From contig JAMXDE010000008.1 of NCBI GenBank assembly GCA_026770025.1, forward strand, positions 992,001 to 1,056,000: a stretch of 64,000 nt of DNA, given 5' to 3'. Source of the DNA: Craspedostauros australis (lineage: Eukaryota; Bacillariophyta; Bacillariophyceae; Mastogloiales; Achnanthaceae). Of the stretch, positions 48,031 to 59,299 are shown in pieces (position 1 is the first letter of the stretch; every line of letters begins with the position of its first letter). The notes under the pieces are model-generated. The model was not told the DNA's origin and made no database searches. It was given only the letters and a program-made list of their open reading frames with translations. Both the position numbers and the translations under genes were made by a program.

Positions 48031-49542
48031 ATGGCAAAGAAAGAGCAAAAACGTACAGCGAAGGCGCCCAAGGCACCCAAGGCGATAACGAACTTTGCCC
48101 TCACCATAGCTGCAGTGATGACCCTCGTCTGCACGATGCTGGTGGTCGATCAACAGACTCTCCCCGAGTTCCTCAATTCGCAAAGTACAGATTCGCGTGT
48201 CGCCGTCAATGGTTCTGGCACTGACGAAGAAGCCTCCCCCACAGCGATCTTTGGCGAGGACACTCCCAACACAAATCATAGCGCACCAATCGCAGGCAAC
48301 GAGAGCCCCGTGAGCACCGAGCCTGCCGCTGCTGCAATCAACGGAAGCAAGATTCCTCCTCCAATACCTGCCATCGCCAATGACACAAACCAACCACCGC
48401 CGCAACGGCCCGTGCGTACCCAGAGGATGAGACGGCAATCATGTTTTGCGCCTCATCTCGATGTTCCACTGGTGGTCACTGACGATCCTGCCTACGTCTT
48501 TGAAATGAAGGTTCCCTTCTACGTATACGAAGATCAACTCAGCATGGCAGACATGACATCGTGCGGGGTTCCACTTGGGATGACGGCTTACGCATTCTTC
48601 AAGCACTCCGATGACTACTGGATGCTCCAAAGTGCCCTAGTTCATCCCATGCGGACCAAGAATGCGACAGAAGCAAAGCTCTTCTTCGTGCCATTTTTAA
48701 TGAACGCCCTTGCTGACGGTATCGCATGGAGAAATCGCTATCTTTGCATCCACGATGGGATGACATGCTTTGATCATACCGTCACCCCAAATGTGGAAAT
48801 CAGCCTGGCGGACACGATGCTGGGACGATCAGAGTACTTCCGACGCTTCAATGGTGCAGACCATGTAGTGGTCACTTCACACTATGCAGCATCACGCGAC
48901 TACCTGCGGTTTGGCCACTTCACCAACATAATGTCTACCAACCGCGTCATCTTCGAGAATTTCCCTCAACGCTGGCCAGACAGCACGCTACCACCTCGCA
49001 TCACAATGCAGAATCTCTATGTCGCTAACCAGGGTTGCGCGGCTGTGTCGCCCAACGAGAAGACTGCGGACTTCGCACTCATCGCTTCCATGAAACCGAA
49101 CGACAGAAACTTCGATGACCGTGCGCACATTTGCCAATGGATCGCAGACGCAAACTACTCCAACACCAACTGCGGCGCTGGGAAGATGTGCCCAGCTCTG
49201 GCCAACGCCAGGTTCGGCTTCCATGCTCGGGGCGATACCTATGGCTCCAACAGGCCCTTCGATATCGTTGCGTCCGAGACCGTGCCGGTATTCACGCACG
49301 AGGAGCAGTTCCGCATAGTGCCGGATTTCGCAAGGTTCCGAGAAATGAGCTACCTTGTGAATGTCTCGTCTGCAGAAGCATTCCACGAAACGATCCGACC
49401 TTTGCTGGAACTGACGCTTGAAGAGTACACCGCGAAGGTGGCCGTTGTGAAGGCGAATGCCCGGCGCATAGACATCACAACAGGCGAGCCGTTCGATATG
49501 TACATGGCAGAGTTTGCAAGGAAGTTACGGTTCCAGGATTAG
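48031..49542 (+). CDS. Exostosin-family (GT47) type II membrane glycosyltransferase (503 aa)
   Basis: After a Lys-rich cytosolic tail (MAKKEQKRTAKAP) comes one membrane anchor (about residues 21-43). A Pro/Ser/Thr-rich stem follows, then an exostosin-like catalytic domain from about 165 to 500. Family matches are VPFYVYEDQL, a segment with LFFVPFLMN, and the donor-binding block FGFHARGDTYGSNRPFDIVASETVPVF. That block parallels 'GDTPSS.RLFDAI.SGCIPV' of exostosins. Such enzymes act in the Golgi on polysaccharides or glycoproteins; the sugar and acceptor cannot be told. ATG 48031 is chosen because it places the anchor near the N-terminus; the frame opens at 47728. Ends with TAG at 49540-49542. 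Confidence 0.85.
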   Translation: MAKKEQKRTAKAPKAPKAITNFALTIAAVMTLVCTMLVVDQQTLPEFLNSQSTDSRVAVNGSGTDEEASPTAIFGEDTPNTNHSAPIAGNESPVSTEPAAAAINGSKIPPPIPAIANDTNQPPPQRPVRTQRMRRQSCFAPHLDVPLVVTDDPAYVFEMKVPFYVYEDQLSMADMTSCGVPLGMTAYAFFKHSDDYWMLQSALVHPMRTKNATEAKLFFVPFLMNALADGIAWRNRYLCIHDGMTCFDHTVTPNVEISLADTMLGRSEYFRRFNGADHVVVTSHYAASRDYLRFGHFTNIMSTNRVIFENFPQRWPDSTLPPRITMQNLYVANQGCAAVSPNEKTADFALIASMKPNDRNFDDRAHICQWIADANYSNTNCGAGKMCPALANARFGFHARGDTYGSNRPFDIVASETVPVFTHEEQFRIVPDFARFREMSYLVNVSSAEAFHETIRPLLELTLEEYTAKVAVVKANARRIDITTGEPFDMYMAEFARKLRFQD

Positions 49543-49913
49543 TGGGTCGAGGTGCATCAAACTTGTACGTACTCAGATGGTAACCAGCGCTCCCAAGTTC
49601 CCATCAAGAACCTTCACGAGAGCAGTGCAATTTCGCACATGTGCTGCGCAGAAGTTCATTGGTTGGACATTCCATACGAGCGCTGCAACGTATTATTATA
49701 TTCTATGATGATTATTGGGAAGGCAGGAAGGACGGATGGGAGTTTCTCTGCGATTCAAATCAAAAGGCACTGTGCTTGGCCACTTGCATGTTCATGTTCA
49801 TGCCATGTTCATCTCCACGTTCGAAATAGCTGTGATGTCAATTCGGTGGGAGCTTAATTCATGACAGCAGTGGCGTGATGCCCCGTTGGGAGTTCAGCAG
49901 AGTGATCAATGTC
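49543..49913. other. Convergent 3' region of the exostosin and deformylase genes
   Basis: The genes on both sides end here. No gene is supported in the gap; it should hold both 3' UTRs. Confidence 0.5.
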
Positions 49914-50939
49914 TCATACAAGTTCTGAACGTGTTGCTTCTTGGAGGTAGCGATCAAAGGCTCGGACCTGCCGATCTGCATGTCCATCACGTTCAATTTG
50001 ACGCATCACATCGGACTCCATCTCGTCGAAACCGATGTGGTCCACCGTGAGAATGCCACGGTCATGATCCAACTCATGCTGGATACACCGAGCGGCTTCA
50101 CCCCGGAACCGTCGACGTTGTCTTGGACCCAAATCACCACTGTCGCCTCGTCTGTTGCTGGGGCTGTCCAGATCGATGAATGTATATTCGACATCGACCC
50201 AGGCATCGCGCAGCACCGTCGCTTCGAAACCAGTCGGCAGTACCAAACATTCTTCCGTCCAACACACCATTTCGTCCTCCGGACTGCGCCCCACAATCCA
50301 TGGATCTAACATGACCATGGGCCGACTTCGTCTGCGTTTGTTGTCAGGATTTTCAATGTACAGCAAGCGTACGTCGATACCGCATTGCTGTGCCGCCAAT
50401 CCCACGGCCTCATGATGCTGCGCTGTATTGGCCAACATGCGAGCCCCGCGTTGATACAGATCGGAATCGATGCTGCTCACGGCAGTAGCCGCGCGACGTA
50501 AAATGGGATCGGGCCACCGTGCGAATGGCCACATTGTGGCATCATCGCGACATGCTTCTTCAAAGGTGCGGAGTGGAAGGTTCGTCCCGCTCCAGTTGGA
50601 TGAATACACGAAGGGATGCTTCAGCGGTGCGGGGAGTTGCTGATCGTTCGCTATTGCTGGTGTCGCGGACGCCAGTGTCGGGACCACGCAAGTCTGCAGC
50701 ACACGATGCAGCATGACGCGACGGTCGCATCGTGCTGTTTGTACAGGATGGCTTTCATCGTCGACAGCCGACCGTCCAACGATTGTATGGGACCGCGATG
50801 GCTGTTTGCGTTGAGAATAATGGGACTGCCATCCTGAAAATGCGAAACCAGAACGGATGCATGCTGCAAGGATGTGCACGCAGATGCAGATGCAGATGCT
50901 GATGCTGATGCTGATCGACGATGTGCTCCCCCTGACCAT
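49914..50939 (-). CDS. PDF: Peptide deformylase with plastid-type presequence (341 aa)
   Basis: Peptide deformylase removes the formyl group from the initiator Met of organelle-made proteins. All three metal-site motifs are present. Motif 1 is G180-L-A-A-Q-Q. Motif 2 is E-E-C231-L-V (usually EGCLS). Motif 3 is Q287-H-E-L-D-H292; Cys231, His288 and His292 would bind the metal. The N-terminus is a signal peptide whose hydrophobic core is a Ile-Ser/Ile-Cys repeat, ending near GFA|F (residues 31-34). That fits the ASAFAP-type cleavage site of stramenopile plastid presequences. A second segment with twin Arg (73-74), a moderately hydrophobic stretch and A-I-A (95-97) resembles a thylakoid transfer signal. 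The enzyme domain starts near 130. The ATG at 50939 begins the signal peptide. Single exon. Confidence 0.88.
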   Translation of the reverse strand: MVRGSTSSISISISICICICVHILAACIRSGFAFSGWQSHYSQRKQPSRSHTIVGRSAVDDESHPVQTARCDRRVMLHRVLQTCVVPTLASATPAIANDQQLPAPLKHPFVYSSNWSGTNLPLRTFEEACRDDATMWPFARWPDPILRRAATAVSSIDSDLYQRGARMLANTAQHHEAVGLAAQQCGIDVRLLYIENPDNKRRRSRPMVMLDPWIVGRSPEDEMVCWTEECLVLPTGFEATVLRDAWVDVEYTFIDLDSPSNRRGDSGDLGPRQRRRFRGEAARCIQHELDHDRGILTVDHIGFDEMESDVMRQIERDGHADRQVRAFDRYLQEATRSELV

Positions 50940-51608
50940 CTTCGTTGCACAAGTTTCGGCGGAGTGGATTTGTGAAACAACGAACAGAGACCGAAGGCGT
51001 CAATCAACGTGTTTCCTCTTTGACGCGATCAACCTTGATCGGACTAGTCGAACGGTCAGAAACAGAGCAACTTCAGCTCTCTGTGTAGAATGGATTATCT
51101 GATAACTACGAAATTGTTGTCTATCTCTGCGGCAAAAAGAGATCTTGATCAACTATTTTATTGTTCTATTGTGGAAACATAATCTATAAAAGACCTACGA
51201 CTGCGCCAAAGATCTCTTCGGCTACGAAAACGCGGCGTGAGAAAACGCCTTTTGGAGGTGGAATCCGCTCCGCGTTTCAGCTCTCTCAGCAACGCTCGCA
51301 TTGTGCCCTTGTGCGTCGTTTGGGAATCAACGCCGCTCCGCTCTGTGTCTCTGTTAGACGCAACCTCATTTCCCATCCAAACCACGTGCAGAGAGACAAC
51401 AAGGAGGACGGCACCCATACTCACACACGGTGGCTATCCCTCACAGCTTGAACGAGTGCTTCAACGATTCAGGAAGTCGCTGGACTTTTCTCACGAAAGA
51501 CACCACAAAAACTGCGACAGCAGCAATCCCACGAAGTTCCTCCAGACCAAACGCATCTGGCACTCGATTTCGCCAGCAGAAAGAAAGCGAGAAAAGCTGC
51601 ATCCCGCC
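50940..51608. other. Divergent promoter region, deformylase / PDZ protein
   Basis: It separates two divergent start codons (50939 and 51609), so it should hold both promoters. The plus frame of the PDZ protein's first exon stays open back to 51237, but no conserved residues are seen there. No other gene is supported. Confidence 0.45.
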
Positions 51609-54600
51609 ATGGCGTATCAAGCAGGAGATGTGGTGCAAACAACACACGGCGTCGGTGTCATCGTTCTAGCTGGCACTGCTGCAAGCACAAAGGCAGATGC
51701 AACCCAACAGCAGCAGCAGCAACAGGCGGAGGAGAAAGGCAGCAAGGATGAATCCACAACAGCGTCTGCGTTCAAGGTGCTGCTCTCACGCGTTCCAGGA
51801 AAGTCGATTAGTTCTGGCACCGTCACATCTCTGCCACAGGATGCGGTACGTTCGTTGCACTGCCATTCGACGAATATATATATTTGTTTGTGTTGGCGGT
51901 ACTGCTCCGCTGCTGTGCCAATGCTCGCCTCCTTGCCATTGCCATTCTTCGCATCGCACGCACGTGATTCCTGATGCCGCTATTGCTGCTTCTCCTCCCA
52001 TTTTTTACTGCCTCTCTTTTTCGCACCTTTCTTTGACTGCCGTATTCCAAATGCAGATCGTTGGCAAACTTCCCGCAGCACCAGGAATGATCACCGAGAT
52101 GGAGAGTCCTGCAGTGGATGGAGCAGAGGCAAAAAAGACGAGCGTTCTCGTGCTGTCCTATTCGCCGAAGCAAGACACCTTCACGGTGGTGCCCATGGAC
52201 AAGATCAAAGAGACTGCAGAGCTGCAGCGGGATGACGAAGAAAAGAAAGAACAACAACAACAACAGAAGGCATCACCGGGCGATGACGATGATGATGCGC
52301 CGGAGGAGAAAGCTGAGAAGAAACGCGACCCAACCAACAAGCTGGCCAAGCGCTTCTCGCAGATCTCGCAATCTGGATACGCCATGCTCACCCCTGCCGT
52401 GGCGGCCACGTTCGCTCCATCCACAGAGGGCGACGGAACGCGGGGTGCGAACAAAGCAGCGATCGAGGTTGCGTCAAGTCAAATCCAACCAGCACCGAGC
52501 GCCAAATTCTACCCCCTCCTGCTGGAGCTCATGAATCGCGGCGATGAAGCGGCAACGGTCACATCCACCTTTGTGCAGGACAAGAAGCCTGAGATGGAGG
52601 AACTCGTGGAGAAGACAACCCAGATTGTCCAGGATGGTGCGGAGAAGGCGAAGGAACGGCTGTCCCCTCAAAAGAAAGTGGCAGCAGCAAAAACAACAGA
52701 AGATCCTGGGGAATCATCCGACGACAAGCCACTTCTCGACAGGGAGGCCATTGTGGACGGAGTGGAGACAACCGTCAAGGATCATATTCCAAAGGAAGAG
52801 GAGGTGCAGCAACTCCTCACCATGCTCAAGGACGAAGAATTGACGGTGCTGCTGCAGAAGGGAAAGGAACGTTTGGAACAGCTCGTGAGTAGGGACATAC
52901 CCGAAGCCACGCACAAAGCGTTGGAGAAGAGCGGCATTCGTATTGCTGGCACAGAGCATGACGATGGCGACGACGACGATGAAGATGAGTTCTTTGATGC
53001 TGACGAAGGCAGCATGCGCAGCGTCAAGTCATCGTACCGTTCAGCGATGATCGAATCGCAAAAGGCGGCGTTGTCGGCGATGGAGCAGCTTCTGCAGCAG
53101 GCCAACATCGACGGCATCGAAAATGTCGAAGACGCTAAGCAGATGGCCGATTCGCTGCGTGCCCAACTAGGTTCCAACTTCGCCACCATGTTCGATTCCT
53201 TGGCCAAGGCCGCCAAATCAGATCGCAATCTCAGTTCCATCTTCGAGACCATATCTGGAAAAACAGCCGAGTGGCAGGAAGCCACGGGACGACTCATGTC
53301 CACCAAGTCCGCAAGCCTCTTCCTTGAAGGCGCTAGCCGCATCCAGGCCAGGGCCGCCAACATATTCTCCAAGAACCAAATCAACATCGCAGGCGAGATT
53401 GGATCCAAATTCACAAAGGCGTTCACGGAAGGTGACGCCGCCGTTGCACGTCTCAAATCCATCGAACTCGGCGACAGCGTGCGCAATCGTCTCGTCGCAG
53501 CTATTGAGGTCCGAAGTGAGTCGTTGGGAGGCTTGGATGGCATCATCGCAGGTGCGCTCACCAGCCTGAAGGCAGGCGCTAAAAAAGGACCATCGAACGA
53601 TCAGATGTCAGAAATGCTCACGGTCCTCCAAACGAAGGCATCGACGTTCTCCAAGGACGCCAATGAAACCCTGATTTCCGTGCTGGCCAAGAAAAGCGAG
53701 TTCCGTGATGTCGCGTTGCTCAAGGTTGAGCAGGTGGTCTGTGATCTCAACGTCCATTTCGGTGAGGAAATGTCGGCCGAAGATATCGCCGCTGTCGCGC
53801 GAGGTGAGGGTGGTACCGCAAAACTGTTCGAACCTGTCGCCAAGCGCGCCGCCAAGGAAATTGAAAAGCAACTCGATGTCGCCGAAACGAGCGTCACGGA
53901 TCAAACCATGCTCGACGTCCTCAAGCGCGTGCGCAGGATTGTGTCGGGAGAGCTCACGGTGACGGCCGTCATGGACGAGGTGGTGAACATCCTGAACGAC
54001 GAGAAGGTGGTGGCCGCTGGCGAGAACGTGCTGGCAGCAAGCGAGAACGTTCTGGATGCAATCGAAGGCGTGTCCGGCAACAAGGTCGTCGATGATGTCA
54101 TGCGGGTGGCGCACAAGGCCGGCATCACGAAGGACTCCGTCATGCAAGGCATCGAGAAGATCAACGTAAACGAACTGTTGGATACTGCCGGTAACGCCAT
54201 GACGGATGAAACGGCACGAAAGGCATTACTTTCAGATGCCACCGACACGGCGTTGGATTTCGTGCTCCGGATCCTGCCTTCCATGCCCGTGCCACCGTTC
54301 GATGGCGTTCGCGATGGGCTGGTATACCACGTCTCCAACCTCTCCATGGAAGGATTCAAGGTTAAGAAGGAGACCATCTTTGTGGAAGTTGCTGGGATGC
54401 ATGCCACGAAGAAGAAGGATCACAAGCGTCCGCAGCCTTCGGATGGCGAGGAGCAAACACCAGCCGGAACCGCAGCAGTAGCAGTAGCTGCAGGCACAAC
54501 AGAAGGGGATGGAATGGACGCTACGAGCACGGACGCAGCAGCATCAACAGCTAGTGCACACACACAAACAGAACACCCACCTATCCTTCGAACAGAGAGC

Positions 54601-56562
54601 ACGGAATCCACCATGTTGGAAATCGAACCAGGCTGGCTCAACAGAGAAAAGACAGTCAAGGCATCCGAACTGCTCATCATCGAAGTTGAGGAAGTATCTG
54701 CTGAATTCAATGATGCCATGTGGAGCTTCGAACAGACGTATCTACCGTACCTGAAGGGTGATGGCAAGGTCGACGTGAAGATGTTCAACGGTGGCATCCG
54801 TCTGGCCTTCGAGCTGAGACGACGGTTGAAGGCCGGTGAAGAGAAGGCGGAAGAGTTCGATGCTTCGCAATGGGAGCCCGTCCTCTGCCTTCACGATCGG
54901 AAGTGTTCCATTGGGGCCGTGGAATTGACGATGCAGGGCGGTGGTCGATTGGCCTGGGTCGTCAACAAGCTCGCTGCCATCTTCAAAGGGCCTTTGCGTG
55001 ATTATGTCGTACGGACGATCCTCAACATCCTCTCCGACAAGAGCGGATGGATCCTTTCCAAGCTCAATCAAGGACTCTCCCCGTATTGGGACGTAATCAT
55101 GCGAACGGCCAAGCTGGAACTGGATGTGCTGGAGGAGGCCACCAGCGAAGACATCGTGGCTGCAAAGCCCGTGGATAATTCCAATTTTGTTGAGCTCGTG
55201 TGGAGGGATCCTATCCCACTGGGCATGAACTTGCTGCTCAACGATGAAAGCGGCCAGCTCAAGGTGGTCGACTTTCCACGCGGCAGTCAAGCGAGAGCCG
55301 TCTGCGAGCGCAAGAACTTGGATCCCGTAGGCTTTGAGGGCGCTGCCATCATTGGTGTGAATGGGATACGCCATTCCAGCGACGAGGATTTGTACGAAGC
55401 CTTGCGCGATCCTGGACGCCCCAAGACCATCATGTTCGAGCTGGCGGACAGCGACGATGCGGAGCGGGTCAAACGTTTCGTGGAACAGAGCATGAAGAAG
55501 GAAGGGTCAGCAGACGACCATGACGCCGATGCCGACGCGGCAGCAGAAGATACGCCAAGAACATTCCAAAGCAAGTCGGTCACATTCGAAGATAGCATCG
55601 AGCTGGGCATCGAATTCGCACCATCACAAGACAAGGTGTGCCTGGTCATCAAGTCCTTTTTGGAAGGCCCCGATGGCGTCGTCTTGGCGGCACAGCGGAA
55701 TGACAAGATACAGATAGGGGATTTACTCACGCATGTCAATGATCAACTGGTGATCGGCGATGATGGCAAGGGACAGGAACAGGCTTTGAAGCTACTGGAA
55801 GAAGTTGGAGGACAACGGCCTCTCAAGCTGACGCTCGCGGAACCGTACTTGCGACGCGAAATATTCGAACGGCCCGAGGCTCTGCCATTCGCCATTGGGG
55901 GACCTTCCGAATTCGTGTTGGAAGAGCACAAGCCTACCGACGGCGGCCCGAAGCGGATCATCGTCAAGGACTTCAAGACTGTCGATGGGGTGGCGGAGAA
56001 TTTCGGCGTGCTGCTTGGTGATCATCTCGTCTTCATTAACGGCGTGTCCGTCGGGGCCGGCTGCCGATGGATCGGCGAGCGAATCGTGCCCTCGCTGGAT
56101 GAAGTCATCAACATGATGGCATCGAAGGATTCGTACCCCATCGGCCTGACCTTTGCAAGACCGAAGCATCAGTCTCAGCAGCGCATGGCATCGTACTTCA
56201 TCTCGTCACCCAAGCAGGATGATGCCTTCGTGATGAACAACGCAGAGACGATTTGCGTGACTGCCGAAAAGTACGAACAGCTGGGCTGCATCTTGGAAAA
56301 CAAGAACAACACGACGGACGTGATCGTCACGGATTTCCAAGCCGTGCCTGGTCCATTCCAGGCGCAGATGAAGCCGCACCGAGATTCCTCCACGAGGAAG
56401 TTCCATTTGTCGATTGAATCGATCAATGGCCAATTCGTGCCTGGCTACGCCACTTCGCAGATCGTTCGCAACGCCATGCAGCGGAGCTGGAAATCCGACA
56501 ACCGGGTTGAAGTTCTGTTCTGTGACGATGAGCGCAAGGAGTGGGTGCGATCGTTGCAGTAG
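51609..56562 (+). CDS. Large coiled/lipid-binding-like protein with four PDZ-like domains (about 1580 aa, one intron)
   Basis: Two exons, 51609-51845 and 52057-56562, are joined in phase 0 across a 211-bp intron with GTACGT and TGCAG ends. The ATG at 51609 is followed by a short beta-rich segment (AGDVVQTTHGVGVIVLA). Residues 100 to 800 are acidic and helical. Residues about 835-1105 alternate strands and helices (VYHVSNLSMEGFKVKKETIFVEV ... GPLRDYVVRTILNIL). This loosely recalls TULIP/BPI lipid-binding folds, but I am not sure. Four PDZ-like domains follow at about 1121-1211, 1252-1340, 1358-1449 and 1478-1574, with loops such as LGMNLLL, LGIEFAP, GDHLVFINGVSV and SIESINGQFV. PDZ domains bind C-terminal peptides or lipids, so it may be a membrane scaffold. 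I do not recognise the protein as a whole. Confidence 0.75.
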
Positions 56563-57175
56563 GATGCACGTATGTGCGGGCTCTTGCAGTCGTCTTCGGA
56601 TGTCTACGAAATACCTGAATGGATGGGCATTCGGGCAGAGGCCACGGCAAGAATACTGGCAAGAGCACGGACACGAGCGGAATTACGTATAATATGATTG
56701 GGATGCTGCGGCAACAGGCACAACACAACTTGACGACATCCCAAAAGTTATGCGAACAACCACCTTTGTTCGCAAGGGAAGGAGATTGGGCAGAAACAGT
56801 AGCACCGTCAGCAGCATCAGCACGAGCGAGGACGGCATCGGGCACACTCGGAACAGTAGCCAAGATTGATGCCGTGGATAGAGCTGCTGAACATCATTCG
56901 GCTCGCAATGAGTTAGCATCCGATATCGGCCAATGAAGTTCAAACAGTCCAGAAAGTACTCTGTCCTGCTATATACGAGTGTTCTGATTGAATCGTTTAG
57001 CTGGAATCGCTTGGCAGGGATGTCTTCTACTGTTGTATTTCCACGACTCCGACCATCACTTCGTACGCTCGCACAATTGTGCCAGATGCGTCGATTGCTG
57101 ATATCATGGGAATACGTACACATACGTATCATTGAGCGTCACCATCCCTATCATACATGCGCTAACATCTTACTC
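56563..57175. other. Convergent 3' region between PDZ protein and CLF1
   Basis: Both flanking genes end here. Open frames of up to 146 codons on either strand overlap one another and show no motif. No gene is called. Confidence 0.45.
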
Positions 57176-59299
57176 CTATTCCTCCATGTCATCACTGTCA
57201 TCGTCAGAATCCGAATCATCGTCATCCGAACCGCTGCTGCTGCTGCTATCGTCCTTTTTCCACTTGGCAGCCATCTCCAGAATCTTGAGCGCACCAGCGT
57301 TGTTATCCTCGTCGTCTGGGAATTGGTAATCGAAGTACTCCTCCCATCCGAGGTCGTTGCCGGCATCGTCCTTGCGCATGCGTTTTCTCTTGACGCGGCG
57401 CGGCATCATCTTGTCCACCTTGGACAGGCTCTGGGTGTCGCCGCTCTGCTTCTCCACATCCCGCCAGGCATCGAGCAGGAGGACGCGTTCTTCGTTGAGC
57501 TTCTGCTCCTTGAGCTGCGCGTAGGCCTTGTCGAAGATGTCGCGGGCCGTGCTAACGCCCTCTCCGATGGCGGAGGTACCTTCGAACTGGGCGAAGGAGA
57601 TCCAGACCTTGACGTGGCTCGTGCGTTCCAGCAGACGCTGGTACAGGCCGCGCACCTTGGCGGATTCGCCCTCGTCGATTTCAAAATCAATGTACGACTT
57701 CCAGAGCATCTCCGGCATGTCGAGCGCGGTCTGCGAGATGGCGAGCTCGTAGATGGCACGGCAACGGTCGGTCTCGCCGACGTTCTTTTCGAGCTCGGCG
57801 AATTTGGACCAAGCCCCGCAGTTGTTGGGCATGGCCTTGAGGTAGTTGCCGTACAGCGCGCGGCATCGATCAATCTCGCCGAGGGCCAGCTCGAGGGCGA
57901 TGTATTCCTGGAACAGCGATTCCTTCTCGCCGGACGTGACTCCGATGGCGCGTCCGAAGAGCTTACGTGCCTGGGTCAATTCCCTGCGTCGGACGAGCAG
58001 TTTGGCGGCTTGGATCCATATCTTGGCGAAGGTGAAGGCCTTGTGCGGGATGACGCCGATGCAGGCATCGTACACTTGCGAGGCGCGTTCGAGGTCCTTG
58101 TTGCTGAGCTCCTCCCAGACCGCGTAATAGATCCACAGGTATATGTATCGCTTCCAGTGCTCCTTGGTGTCTGATGACGGTGGCAGCTGCGTGACGGCAC
58201 GTTCGTAGACATCCCTGACTCCCTCCACGGTACCGTGCTCCTGCTCGAGCTTGGCGTATTCGAACCATGCGTCGTAATCGTGCGGTGAAGCCTCGAGGTG
58301 CTTCTGGTACTTGGATCGTTGGTTGCGGTAGACCACGTCTTCGATGCCTTTCCTGTCTCCAAACTTCTTTTCAAAGTCGAGGTAGGAGTTGTACAGCTCC
58401 TTTCGTCGTTCAATTTCGTATTCTGGTAGATCCTCGTCGTCGCCGTCCTCTGCCTTGAGCGCGGGCGCGTCGTCGCCCAGCTTGAGCAGCTTGAGGGCGT
58501 GCTTGTAGATGACCCTCGCGCGATCGTATTCGCCCTGACGCTCCTCGAAGGAAGCGAATTGCTTGAAGACTCTGGCCTGCCGCGATTCCTCCGGCTCGAG
58601 CTCGTGCAGGGCGGATTCGAAGATGGTGCGTGCTAGATCGACCTGCTTGGCCTCCCACTCGGCCCACTTGGCGAATTTGAGGAAGGCTCTGGCGCAGGGG
58701 TAGGTGTTGACGTAGCGTCGCATGACTGCCTCCGCCCGATCGACCTTGGTGTGGCGCGTCTCGAAGCGGGCGTAGGACAGCCAGGCATTGTCATCCGGCT
58801 CCCACTTCATCCACCGCTCAAAGACGGCGCGGCACTTGGGAACGTCCTGCACCATCTCCTCCATGTAGACGTACTTGTACCACAGAAAGTCGACGCGCGG
58901 CAGCAGCTGCACGGCGCGGTCCAGCACGTTGCGCGCGCGGTTGACGAATTCATTGCGCATCTCGAATTCGGCATATCGCAGCCACAGCTCTCCGGAGCGT
59001 CCATCGACCTCCAGCGCACGTTCGAAGATGCTGCGCGCGCGTTCGTATTCCTTGTGCTCCTCTTCCAGCCGTGCGTACTTGACCCAATTTCCGATGTGCT
59101 CGCGGCGGTAGCGGATGTTGTCCTCGAAGTGCTTGCGGCGGTCGCTCAGGTAGGACTGGTACTCCTCGGCGTCATGGATCTTCACCACGGGATCCAGGAT
59201 GTTCTGCTCCTGACGGTCCGAGGCCTCGCGCAGGATCTGTTCTGCGGAGATCTGCACCGGCGCCGGGGCGCGGTTCTTCACCTGTCCTGGCCTCGACAT
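57176..59299 (-). CDS. CLF1: CLF1/Crooked-neck-like pre-mRNA splicing factor, HAT-repeat protein (707 aa)
   Basis: Crooked-neck (yeast Clf1/Syf3, human CRNKL1) is a scaffold of the NineTeen complex, needed for spliceosome activation. The N-terminus (KNRAPAPVQISAEQILREA) is the family signature. About 14 HAT repeats follow, with the W...YA..E pattern: NWVKYARLEEE, ELWLRYAEFEMRN, AWLSYARFETRH, IWIQAAKLLVRR, AWSKFAELEKN, MLWKSYIDFEIDEGE. The tail has a basic nuclear-type stretch (RRVKRKRMRKDD) and ends in an Asp/Ser-rich run. Length agrees with the family (about 690-850). Single exon with ATG at 59299. It lies head-to-head with the mitochondrial bL28 gene 576 bp away. Confidence 0.97.
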   Translation of the reverse strand: MSRPGQVKNRAPAPVQISAEQILREASDRQEQNILDPVVKIHDAEEYQSYLSDRRKHFEDNIRYRREHIGNWVKYARLEEEHKEYERARSIFERALEVDGRSGELWLRYAEFEMRNEFVNRARNVLDRAVQLLPRVDFLWYKYVYMEEMVQDVPKCRAVFERWMKWEPDDNAWLSYARFETRHTKVDRAEAVMRRYVNTYPCARAFLKFAKWAEWEAKQVDLARTIFESALHELEPEESRQARVFKQFASFEERQGEYDRARVIYKHALKLLKLGDDAPALKAEDGDDEDLPEYEIERRKELYNSYLDFEKKFGDRKGIEDVVYRNQRSKYQKHLEASPHDYDAWFEYAKLEQEHGTVEGVRDVYERAVTQLPPSSDTKEHWKRYIYLWIYYAVWEELSNKDLERASQVYDACIGVIPHKAFTFAKIWIQAAKLLVRRRELTQARKLFGRAIGVTSGEKESLFQEYIALELALGEIDRCRALYGNYLKAMPNNCGAWSKFAELEKNVGETDRCRAIYELAISQTALDMPEMLWKSYIDFEIDEGESAKVRGLYQRLLERTSHVKVWISFAQFEGTSAIGEGVSTARDIFDKAYAQLKEQKLNEERVLLLDAWRDVEKQSGDTQSLSKVDKMMPRRVKRKRMRKDDAGNDLGWEEYFDYQFPDDEDNNAGALKILEMAAKWKKDDSSSSSGSDDDDSDSDDDSDDMEE

